A stretch of 64,000 nucleotides of DNA from Nostoc sp. MG11. Its GTDB lineage: Bacteria; Cyanobacteriota; Cyanobacteriia; Cyanobacteriales; Nostocaceae. Each line of letters begins with the position of its first letter. The first letter of the stretch is position 1. Shown here piece by piece: positions 35,906 to 43,374 of the stretch. Location: positions 540,758 to 604,757 of the forward strand of contig NZ_JACXXN010000002.1 in NCBI RefSeq assembly GCF_014904695.1, given 5' to 3'. The translations under genes were made by a program, and so were the position numbers. The notes beneath the pieces were generated by a model. It ran no database searches, was not told the DNA's origin, and saw nothing but the letters and a program-made list of their open reading frames with translations.

Positions 35906-36778
35906 ATGGAGAAAGCATCTGCTACTCATTTGGCATCTACTGATAATCAGATTATGGCTGCAAGAGATATTAAACTACTAGTTGTAGATATTGATGGCAC
36001 GATCGCAGGACAGTCTAATAACCTAAGCGAGACTGTCAAGCAAGCAATATTTGCAGTACAAGCACAAGGAATTCAAGTGGCGATCGCTACAGGTCGTATG
36101 TACTGCTCAGCCTTGCGCTTTCACCAAGAAATTAACTCTGTCCTGCCATTATTAGCCTATCAGGGAGCCTGGATTCAAGACCCAGACACTCAAAAAATTC
36201 ACCGCCATTTGGTTGTTTCCAGAGAAATTGCCCACCAGCTAATTGACTATTTTGAACAGCCCCAGTTGCGATCGCTTTTATCTGTTCACTTCTACATCAA
36301 TGATCAGCTATACGTGCGGGAGTTAACAAGAGAAACCCAAATTTACGCGCAACGTTCCGGTATTAAGCCAATTCCTGTGGGTGATTTGCGCCAAGTCTTA
36401 ACTAATGAACCAACAAAAGTTCTAGCTTTATGCGATGACACAAATGTAATCAATGAGCTATTGGGGAATTTACGCCGCCAGTACACACCCGCTGAACTTT
36501 ATCTGACAACATCTGTTGCTACCTTCTTTGAAGCGACTAACGCCTCTGTCAATAAAGGATATGCTGTGCGTTACCTAGCTGAAGAACTGTTGGGGTTACA
36601 AAAAGCCAACGTTATGACTATTGGTGATAACTTCAATGACTTGGAAATGCTAGAGTATGCTGGCTTTGGTGTAGCTATGGGCAATGCGCCAGCCGAAGTT
36701 CAAGCGATCGCTCAATGGGTGGCTCCTACTGTAGAGGAAGAGGGAGCCGCAGTGGCAATTGAAAAGTTTTTGCTGTAG
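35906..36778 (+). CDS. Cof-type HAD-IIB family phosphatase
   Basis: 290 residues. HAD motif I LLVVDIDGT (nucleophile Asp28 and Asp30), motif II ATGRM, and motif III/IV NKGYAVRYLAEEL...IGDNFNDLEMLEYAGFGVAMGNA are all present, with the IIB cap between. Members hydrolyse sugar phosphates, phosphorylated cofactors or FMN; the substrate cannot be read from sequence. The start may instead be the ATG at 35954 (MAARDIKLL), nearer the usual family N-terminus. Confidence 0.9.
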   Translation: MEKASATHLASTDNQIMAARDIKLLVVDIDGTIAGQSNNLSETVKQAIFAVQAQGIQVAIATGRMYCSALRFHQEINSVLPLLAYQGAWIQDPDTQKIHRHLVVSREIAHQLIDYFEQPQLRSLLSVHFYINDQLYVRELTRETQIYAQRSGIKPIPVGDLRQVLTNEPTKVLALCDDTNVINELLGNLRRQYTPAELYLTTSVATFFEATNASVNKGYAVRYLAEELLGLQKANVMTIGDNFNDLEMLEYAGFGVAMGNAPAEVQAIAQWVAPTVEEEGAAVAIEKFLL

Positions 36779-36960
36779 TAAGGGCAGTCTTTTTAACCTG
36801 CCTTACTTAAAATCAGAAAGGACACCGACGACTGGCCGTGTTTCGTCTCGGTGCCCCTGCTGGTTCGCTCCTCACACACCTGCTAATATAGCCGAGGTGA
36901 TTTATTGAGTCAATAGCTGTTATAAAAGTTTTTATTTTTACCTCAGAGACATTTAATAAT

Positions 36961-37932
36961 TCATAACTCCAAGGGTGCAAAAACCCCCAGTTTTTCTTCT
37001 AGCAAAAACCTTAATACAGACTGAGTAGCCATGAGCAATCCGAGTCTAGCTTGAGCTAGCTCTAATGAGGTAATTTTCACCTCACCCCAAATGCGGCAAT
37101 TACACCAAAAGTTTTCAAACGCTCGGCTCAAGTTTAGCGCTGCTTTTTGCCATTTTAAATAACTGCTAATAATATCAGGACACTTTATGCTATCTACTAC
37201 TTGCACTAACTCGGCAATTAGACGACGCTCATCTGGGTGATTTAGGCGCAGTTTTCCGTCGCAGTTAAGCCAAGGAATGGGGTTGGAAGAGATAAAACTC
37301 CAAAAAGCTGGACTAGTATCTGGAACCGGTTCCTTAAGTTTAATTAACCCTTCTTGATGAGCTAGTAGTACTAGAGAGCAACAGCGTGCATGGACATATT
37401 GAACAGCAAACAAAGAATTGGGGAAATTAGAGTCCTCTTTTGGAATTAAGTATTTCTCTCCATGTACGACTTTCTCCATGTACGACTCTCCCCATCTCCC
37501 GTTCTCCTCATCTCCCCTTGAACACCCAACGGCGAGACTTTGTAACCAAACAGCTAAGCTAGGGTGAGTCAATTCTAAATGTATCCAACCGGGAGGAACT
37601 ATTTGGATGCTAAAAACGCCGCCACAGGTCACTGATAAATGAGAGGCGATCGCATGAGCAAGTTCCATAGGTTTTTGATTCTGAGATTTTGATAACCACA
37701 GAGCCATACCTGAGATATACAAAACTCGCTTATCATCTCTATCTTTATATAGAAGACTTTTTTTATGTTTTATGCCTGTAACTTTATAATTTTTGGTACA
37801 AATACCTAGTATATTCACTAAGTAACCATATAACAACATTTTAATTGCTGTGTATTTGCTAACTAGTAGTATATGATGCACGTAGTCCTGGGTAAATAAC
37901 TCCTTGCATGGTATTTGTTGGTTTTCTGACAT
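36961..37932 (-). CDS. Stand-alone DALR anticodon-binding domain protein (ArgS C-terminus-like)
   Basis: 323 residues. The C-terminal part (about 175-323; FAVQYVHARCCSLVLLAHQ, ...LSRAFENFWCNCRIWGE, ARLGLLMATQSVLRFLLEEKLG) is the DALR domain that binds the tRNA anticodon in arginyl-tRNA synthetase. The catalytic HIGH/KMSKS core is absent. The N-terminal part (about 20-130) is a cyanobacterial domain. Residues about 135-160 (GDEENGRWGESYMEKVVHGE) are encoded by dispersed repeat sequence kept in frame. Its role is unknown; a tRNA-binding or regulatory function is inference. It is divergent from the Crp/Fnr gene. Confidence 0.8.
   Translation of the reverse strand: MSENQQIPCKELFTQDYVHHILLVSKYTAIKMLLYGYLVNILGICTKNYKVTGIKHKKSLLYKDRDDKRVLYISGMALWLSKSQNQKPMELAHAIASHLSVTCGGVFSIQIVPPGWIHLELTHPSLAVWLQSLAVGCSRGDEENGRWGESYMEKVVHGEKYLIPKEDSNFPNSLFAVQYVHARCCSLVLLAHQEGLIKLKEPVPDTSPAFWSFISSNPIPWLNCDGKLRLNHPDERRLIAELVQVVDSIKCPDIISSYLKWQKAALNLSRAFENFWCNCRIWGEVKITSLELAQARLGLLMATQSVLRFLLEEKLGVFAPLEL
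37450..37525 (-). repeat. Repeat-derived insertion inside the DALR gene
   Basis: Pyrimidine-rich units (CTCCATGTACGACT twice, then CTCCCCATCTCCCGTTCTCC) of the dispersed-repeat type sit within the reading frame and are translated. Confidence 0.65.
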
Positions 37933-38156
37933 CTATCTTGAGATATAAGTTTAATCTAGATGAAGAAAAATGAGAGTACGATAAAATTTGATGAATAATC
38001 GATGAATAGTAAGTAAACTTTACTACCATCATTGTACAGTAGGAAGTATAACAAAAGAGTAGAGTGCAATTAATTTGCTTTCTGCTCTTTGTATGGCTGG
38101 CGCTGTTAGGCGTTAAGCCGACCTCGCCAACACAAAGACACTCCTTGCACCTTTTT

Positions 38157-38915
38157 ATGACGTCTTTGTCTTCAGCCGAACGCTCTTTGTTACCTATGCA
38201 ATCTCCATCCTCCTTTTCAGAGGCTTCACGGCCTTTTCTAACTTGGCAACGAATTCTTGATTGGGCTCAAGAACACTATCGCTGCCGCACCTTTAGCAAA
38301 GATGAGCGCATTCCAGCTCGACCTGGATTGCTATATTTGGTGCAAAGGGGTGCAATCCGTATGGTAGGAACCGCTCAGGTTAGTGCTACTGCCAGTCAGC
38401 TAACGTCTCGACGAATCAATAGAACTCCAGAAGAAGCTTTCTTGGGTTTTGTGGGAGCGGGACAGCCGTTTGAAATTGTTGCTCAGTCACCGTTCACACT
38501 CCAGGCTTATGCGCATGTTGATCAAACTGCGGTGCTGTGGATGTACTGGCACGACTTAGACAATTGGCCTCACTTCCGCCGCGAAGTTATGGATGCCTTT
38601 AGATATCAGCACCAGCGCAAGCTGCTCTGGCTGAGCGCCTTGGGACAACGACGCACAATTGACCGACTCTTAGGATTTCTCACATTGTTGATTGAGGAAT
38701 ATGGAGAGCCGGCAATGAGCGACACTGATCCCGATGTGATTCGTGGCTATTGTCTGCCTTTTCCCCTCACTCATGCCCAAATTGGTAGCGCGATTGGTTC
38801 GACTCGTGTCACCGTCACCCGCTTGATGGGTAAATTGCGTCAACGCGGCTTAATCCTTACCCAAGGGGATAATCTTATTTGCTTGCCAGCAGAGTCGATT
38901 AATAGAGCCAGCTAG
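38157..38915 (+). CDS. Crp/Fnr family transcriptional regulator
   Basis: About 252 residues from the ATG at 38157 (another candidate start is the ATG at 38196). The cyclic-nucleotide-binding-like beta roll is at about 30-140 (RIPARPGLLYLVQRGAIRMV, FLGFVGAGQPFEIVA). The helix-turn-helix is LTHAQIGSAIGSTRVTVTRLM, followed by LRQRGLILTQGDNLICL. The architecture is like NtcA and other cyanobacterial Crp-type regulators but the sequence is distinct. The GTG frame upstream encodes an unlikely hydrophobic stretch and was not used. Confidence 0.88.
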   Translation: MTSLSSAERSLLPMQSPSSFSEASRPFLTWQRILDWAQEHYRCRTFSKDERIPARPGLLYLVQRGAIRMVGTAQVSATASQLTSRRINRTPEEAFLGFVGAGQPFEIVAQSPFTLQAYAHVDQTAVLWMYWHDLDNWPHFRREVMDAFRYQHQRKLLWLSALGQRRTIDRLLGFLTLLIEEYGEPAMSDTDPDVIRGYCLPFPLTHAQIGSAIGSTRVTVTRLMGKLRQRGLILTQGDNLICLPAESINRAS

Positions 38916-38932
38916 AGCACCAATAGCAGGTG

Positions 38933-39473
38933 TCAGCGAATTTTGACAAACCCTGTTTGGGTAATCGGTTCCTGTCCCTGCTCAGTTAGCAGTAAGTTGG
39001 CATAGGCAACACCTGCTTGCTGCTCAGCTTGAACATTCTGTTTGACCACCACAAACAGATTGCGGGTAATCGAGTATTTTTCTGATTGGAAAGCCTCAAT
39101 GTTCAATTTGTTCCGTTTACCAGGACATTCAAAAGGGAGGACAAATGGTTCTTGGTAGGGAGCAACATATTGCCCTTGCGTCCGCCCCAACGGCAAGGGC
39201 TTAGTTGAACACTGAGGAACTACCTCTGGCGCAGAAGCGTAGTAAATTCCACCAGGACTACTAGCTAATTTTTGCAAGGCTTGAGTGGTAGTTAAGATAA
39301 TTTCACATTAGAGCCAAAAGCTTGACCACTCAAAATGTCCTGGGCAAAAAGTTCGACAGTACCGCCATCAGCGACGCGGCGGGAATAATGTTGGATCGGC
39401 ACATTTGGCCCCCACCCGCCTCCAATTATTAAAACTGCCCTTATAAATTGACTTTAACTGGCTCAAAAAGTAC
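38933..39473 (-). pseudogene. PstS-like phosphate-binding protein gene, broken
   Basis: Reading the minus strand in three frames restores a PstS-type C-terminal half. First QLKSIYKGSFNNWRRVG; then, after a shift in the C-run at 39409-39413 (G-run on the coding strand), PNVPIQHYSRRVADGGTVEL and FAQDILSGQAFGSNVKL; then, after a second shift near 39290-39303, TTTQALQKLASSPGGIYYAS on to an intact end TEQGQEPITQTGFVKIR. The N-terminal half is missing. Only the last 114 codons remain an open frame. Confidence 0.8.
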
Positions 39474-39682
39474 TGCCTCTGTAGCTAAATAATTGTGACT
39501 TTATTGATATTGCTTAATTAAAAAAATTACCGCCGAGTATTGGGTATTTAGCTGCTTATTACACTATCTCAAAGTTATAACTTATACTATACGATAACTA
39601 AGTATCCTAGCTTTGCCACAGCGAGACTTGCGGGATTTAACCCATTAGCGCAGCAACTTGGTGCAGGAACGGGCTGCTGTGG

Positions 39683-39856
39683 TCAACCGCTTTTTCCCGA
39701 TAGCTTAATTGGCACGTAGCGGCCATCTCGCATCAGCGCCTTACCACACATAGTACAGTATTTTTGCTGCGCTGTTTTCAGCGTTGTAATATCATCTAAA
39801 TCCGCAAAATAGTTTTGTGAGCGTGGACAGCGTGGACGAGTGCAGTGAACTTCCAT
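39683..39856 (-). pseudogene. N-terminal relic of a 4-Cys Ser/Thr protein kinase
   Basis: A 57-codon frame encodes CTRPRCPRSQNYFADLDD and QQKYCTMCGKALMRDGRY, i.e. the four-cysteine N-terminal motif of a cyanobacterial Ser/Thr kinase class, running into VPIKLSGKSG, where the kinase Gly-rich loop would start, and then a stop. The kinase domain is gone. With the PstS relic 200 bases downstream on the same strand it could be what is left of one kinase/sensor gene or of two neighbours. Confidence 0.7.
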
Positions 39857-40370
39857 TTTTTTGTTCTTAGTCAGTTGTCATTTGTCAGTTGCCAAAAGTC
39901 AAGAGTTCTACTAATAACTACTGACTACTGAATGTCAGTTCACTCAACGGGAGTAACCGACTGATCGCCTTTGACGTCTCACGCCACTTGCACCCCTATA
40001 GAGAAGTAAGCTACGCACAGCACCGACCGTAGAAAAAGTTATGATGTTTAATGGCAAGCCGCTCCCAAAGTTCTGTTTGCCCACCGTACCCTTTTAGGAA
40101 AGTTAAGCTATGCATAGCATCAACTACAGGAGAAGTTCTGTTCGCCCAGGCTAGTCCAGCAAAGCCAGATGCTCTGATGCGGACGCTACGCGTAGCCTCT
40201 TTAAGGGTAGGGGTATGAGGATACGGCTTAGTTACGCTATTGCCTCTATCCGGCGTATCTTGCTTGAAGCTGTAAAAACTTCTAAAGAGTTCTTTTTGCA
40301 TTTACGAAGCAAGCTGACTCTCAGACTTCTCTGTCTAAGTGACTAGCTTCTCTTAATGCCTGACAAAATT
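39857..40370. repeat. Repeat-rich non-coding region
   Basis: STRR-like units (GTCAGTTGTCATTTGTCAG) at about 39870-39940, then palindromic repeats (GCTATGCATAGC, GGACGCTACGCGTAGCC) at 40100-40200. The open frame at 40011-40301 on the minus strand runs through these repeats and is not considered a gene. Confidence 0.6.
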
Positions 40371-41390
40371 TTATACTCCTCCAGGGTTAGGTGTCGCTGC
40401 ATCTAATGTAGCTACCACTATATTTTTTTGTGCTAATTTTAACAGATCTTGATTCCATCCAGGATTAGCAAACTGGGGCAAAATTTCCTGACTAAACGCT
40501 TCTGCGGCCTTGGATCTATAGCGATTGGGATTAAATATTAGCCACAGTGTTCGTTTGACCACAACGCCTTCAATGGGGGCACAGTGTAGAACGCCCATTT
40601 GTAACTCTTTAGCAATCGCCGATGTTGAAACAAAGGCAGCTCCTAAACCAGATTGCACAGCATTTTTAATTGCTTCAATGGAATTTAATTCCATTTCGAC
40701 TTTAAAACGTCTTGTATCAATCTCACAGCGTCCTAGCACTTGGTCAATTACCTTGCGAATAGTTGATTGAGAATCTAAAGCAATGAATTGTAATTTATAT
40801 AGGTCTTCTTTTTGGATTGTTTCAAGTTTGGCAAAGGGATGAAAGACAGGTAGAATCAGCGCTAGTTCGTCTTCAGCATAGGGAAGAATTTCCAATGATT
40901 CAGTCAGTTCACCTGGAATCTCTCCACCGATAATGGCTAGATCAACCTGTCCGTTAGCTACGCTCCAAGCAGTTCTCCGGGTAGAGTGGACATGCAATTG
41001 TACCGCCACATCTGGATATCTTTGTCGGAACATCCCAATCATTCTGGGTAAAAGATACGTACCGGTGGTTTGAGAAGCGCCGACAATCAAAGTACCGCCT
41101 TGGAGATTTTGTAAATCCTCGATCGCGCGGCAGGTTTCTTGACATAGGCTGAGGATTTTTTCCCCGTAGCTTAAGAGTAAATGCCCTGCTTCGGTTAATT
41201 GTGCACGACGTCCTCCACGGTCAAATAGGGGGACATCCAGCTGCCGTTCTAGATTTTGAACTTGCAAGCTCACGGCAGGTTGGGAGACGTAAAGACTATC
41301 AGCGGCGCGCTTGAAGCTCCCTTCTACGGCGATCGCTTTTAGAATACGTAACTGATCTAAAGTGAAAGGAAGGTCAGACATAAGGCTCAA
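40371..41390 (-). CDS. rbcR: LysR family regulator RbcR (Ycf30-like)
   Basis: 339 residues. The N-terminal helix-turn-helix ([40 protein letters not shown]) and [19 protein letters not shown] closely follow the RbcR/Ycf30 pattern of cyanobacteria and red-lineage plastids. The effector domain spans about 95-300. RbcR activates Rubisco and other carbon-fixation genes in response to CO2-linked metabolites. It is divergent from a Z-ISO-like gene and close to trxC, ndhF1 and ndhD1, a neighbourhood I recall from Nostoc genomes. Confidence 0.88.
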   Translation of the reverse strand: MSLMSDLPFTLDQLRILKAIAVEGSFKRAADSLYVSQPAVSLQVQNLERQLDVPLFDRGGRRAQLTEAGHLLLSYGEKILSLCQETCRAIEDLQNLQGGTLIVGASQTTGTYLLPRMIGMFRQRYPDVAVQLHVHSTRRTAWSVANGQVDLAIIGGEIPGELTESLEILPYAEDELALILPVFHPFAKLETIQKEDLYKLQFIALDSQSTIRKVIDQVLGRCEIDTRRFKVEMELNSIEAIKNAVQSGLGAAFVSTSAIAKELQMGVLHCAPIEGVVVKRTLWLIFNPNRYRSKAAEAFSQEILPQFANPGWNQDLLKLAQKNIVVATLDAATPNPGGV

Positions 41391-41582
41391 CCCACAAACT
41401 TTGAAAGGAGCGGTGGCAATAAATCAAGCTTCACAGCAATCAGCCGAGTGTGATTTATTGCATCTTAAACTTGAAGGCTTTACTCGAAAAAGACAGTAAC
41501 ACAACATCTTGACTAAAGTCCTCTTTTGAATACTTTGTGGTATCAGTGTACTAAATTCAGTTTTCTTGAAATTACTTTACCT

Positions 41583-42305
41583 ATGTATATGATGCTGAAT
41601 CCTTGGTTAACCCCCAGTCATTTTGTCATACTGGGGTTACTATTAGCTTTTGCGATCGCTCACAGTGGGGGCGCTGCTTTGCGCCCTTGGGCAGAAAAAT
41701 ATATTACACCAAGGCTTTACCGTGTTCTCTTTGCATTAATCAGCCTACTGTTGGCTGTGATATTAATTATTTACTTTTTTAACCATCGCTATGACGGTTT
41801 GGTGCTTTGGCAGGTGCAGGGAGTACAGGGGGTGCGGGAACTTGTTTGGATTCTATCAGCGATTTCGTTTTTGTTTTTATATCCTGCTACCTTCAATCTA
41901 CTAGAAATTGCTGCCATTCAAAAGCCCCAAGTCCACCTCTATGAGACAGGGATTATTCGTATTACTCGTCATCCTCAGATGGTAGGACAAATAATTTGGT
42001 GCTTTGCCCATACTCTTTGGCTCGGTACTACCTTTACCCTAGTAACCTCAATTGGGTTGGTGTTACATCACTTATTTGGAGTTTGGCATGGGGATCGTCG
42101 CTTAAGCTACCGCTATGGAGAAGCTTTTGAAATTGTCAAACAACGGACTTCAATTATTCCCTTCAATGCAATTATTGACGGTCGTCAATCTATCAAATGG
42201 CAGGAATTTCTCCGTCCTGCCTATTTCGGAGTCGCCATTTTTGTAGCTTTACTTTGGTGGTCGCACCCTCTGTTGCTGGAAGCAACTAGTAGGATAGGAT
42301 GGTAA
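41583..42305 (+). CDS. NnrU family protein (15-cis-zeta-carotene isomerase Z-ISO-like)
   Basis: About 240 residues from the ATG at 41583 (in-frame ATGs at 41589 and 41592 are possible). Six membrane segments. It carries ILGLLLAFAIAHSGGAALRPW, the RHPQMVGQIIW motif and HHLFGVWHGDRRL, with the His residues that bind heme b in Z-ISO. Z-ISO isomerises 9,15,9'-tri-cis-zeta-carotene in carotenoid synthesis; bacterial NnrU relatives are linked to nitrogen oxide metabolism. A carotenoid role is likelier in a cyanobacterium, but not proven. Confidence 0.82.
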   Translation: MYMMLNPWLTPSHFVILGLLLAFAIAHSGGAALRPWAEKYITPRLYRVLFALISLLLAVILIIYFFNHRYDGLVLWQVQGVQGVRELVWILSAISFLFLYPATFNLLEIAAIQKPQVHLYETGIIRITRHPQMVGQIIWCFAHTLWLGTTFTLVTSIGLVLHHLFGVWHGDRRLSYRYGEAFEIVKQRTSIIPFNAIIDGRQSIKWQEFLRPAYFGVAIFVALLWWSHPLLLEATSRIGW

Positions 42306-42535
42306 TTTTATAATGATCCCCAATATCAGTATGAGATAGAAAGTAGATGGAAGTTTGAGCTTATCAGCTGATACCAAATCAATGTAGGATGAGTTTAAAC
42401 ATCTATGAGTGGAAGTGTATTCAGTCGGTTTGAGATTTTATATTGGTAGTTGTTGGTCAGTGGTCTTTACTGGGGAATAAATGGCAGATCAGTCTAAATT
42501 TCCAGACAGCCACGGCAATCAGGAGTTAGAAATCC

Positions 42536-42570
42536 AAAAAAGCCAGCGCGACTTTCACGGTGGCTTTTTT
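42536..42570 (+). terminator. Intrinsic terminator
   Basis: Perfect 10-bp stem AAAAAAGCCA / TGGCTTTTTT around a 15-nt loop, ending in T residues, about 230 bases after the Z-ISO-like gene and before trxC. A 41-codon ORF (42481-42606) overlaps it. Confidence 0.85.
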
Positions 42571-42723
42571 GTCAGAGACACGTCAACGCGCTTATTTTTT
42601 GCTTAATTACCTGTGTCTTGCATTATCTGTGTCCTGAGATCATCTATCGGCGATTACTGGCTTGCCAATCCTTCAGTGCTGATAGCTAGTTTGATATAAA
42701 AACCCTATAATCCAAGAGGCGTC

Positions 42724-43110
42724 ATGGTTTTTTCGGTTAGTGAGCGGACATTTACTCAAGAAGTTTTAGAATCTCCAATTCCTGTTTTAGTTAACTTTGA
42801 AGCACCTTGGTGTGGATTGTGTCGTATTATCCAGCCACTATTGTTGCAATTTAAAGCCCAATACGGACAGGAAATTAAATTAGTTGGGGTTAACGCCGAT
42901 CAAAATTTTAAATTGTCTACTACCTATAAATTAAAGTCACTGCCAACTTTACTGTTGATTGAAAATGGTATTGTCCGGCATCGGTTGGAAAGTTTTCGCG
43001 GCAGAGAAGATTTACGTTTAGCTTTGGAAGAAATTAAAGTCAGCTACAGCAAAAGTCCTAAAAGCTACAACAGCCCAAAAACAGCAGATTTGGGATGTCG
43101 CTCAGCATAA
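42724..43110 (+). CDS. trxC: TrxC-type thioredoxin (WCGLC active site)
   Basis: 128 residues with a thioredoxin fold. The active site is WCGLC (29-33) rather than WCGPC. This Leu-for-Pro variant marks the cyanobacteria-specific TrxC class. The cis-Pro region SLPTLLLIENG is present. The C-terminal tail (SYSKSPKSYNSPKTADLGCRSA) is low-complexity and carries one more Cys. The replaced Pro should alter the redox potential. It lies upstream of ndhF1 but is separated from it by a strong palindrome, so it is probably its own unit. Confidence 0.88.
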   Translation: MVFSVSERTFTQEVLESPIPVLVNFEAPWCGLCRIIQPLLLQFKAQYGQEIKLVGVNADQNFKLSTTYKLKSLPTLLLIENGIVRHRLESFRGREDLRLALEEIKVSYSKSPKSYNSPKTADLGCRSA

Positions 43111-43223
43111 AGAAACTTAACAGTCAATCGTCAATAGTCAATAGTCAAAAGTGAGTATTTAAACTCTTGACTATCGACTGTGGACGATTTAGTGAGTCGA
43201 TCAAATCTAAAACCATGCTTAAC

Positions 43224-43251
43224 ACCCCACCCAATGGCCATTGGGTGGGGT
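43224..43251. terminator. 28-bp perfect palindrome, probable terminator
   Basis: ACCCCACCCAATGG / CCATTGGGTGGGGT, a perfect palindrome, followed by TATTTTA. It lies between trxC and ndhF1 and probably ends the trxC transcript; the T-run is weak. Confidence 0.65.
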
Positions 43252-43374
43252 ATTTTATCCTAAAGGGTGTGTGTCACAATTATTAACAGTTCCGACTTGG
43301 ACAGTTGCCTGCGACGGACACCGTCTAGAAAACTGTTCTACCTTAGTCAAGAATTCTAAAAGTAGGCGTCAGTG

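Noticed and set aside
36820..36880. Possible tRNA-like or riboswitch-like hairpin (CACCGA...TCGGTG)
   Set aside because: No cloverleaf or T-loop; it is a hairpin between convergent genes, perhaps a weak terminator or repeat.
40011..40301. 96-codon minus-strand ORF
   Set aside because: It runs through dispersed palindromic repeats, has no family-like pattern and no ribosome-binding site.
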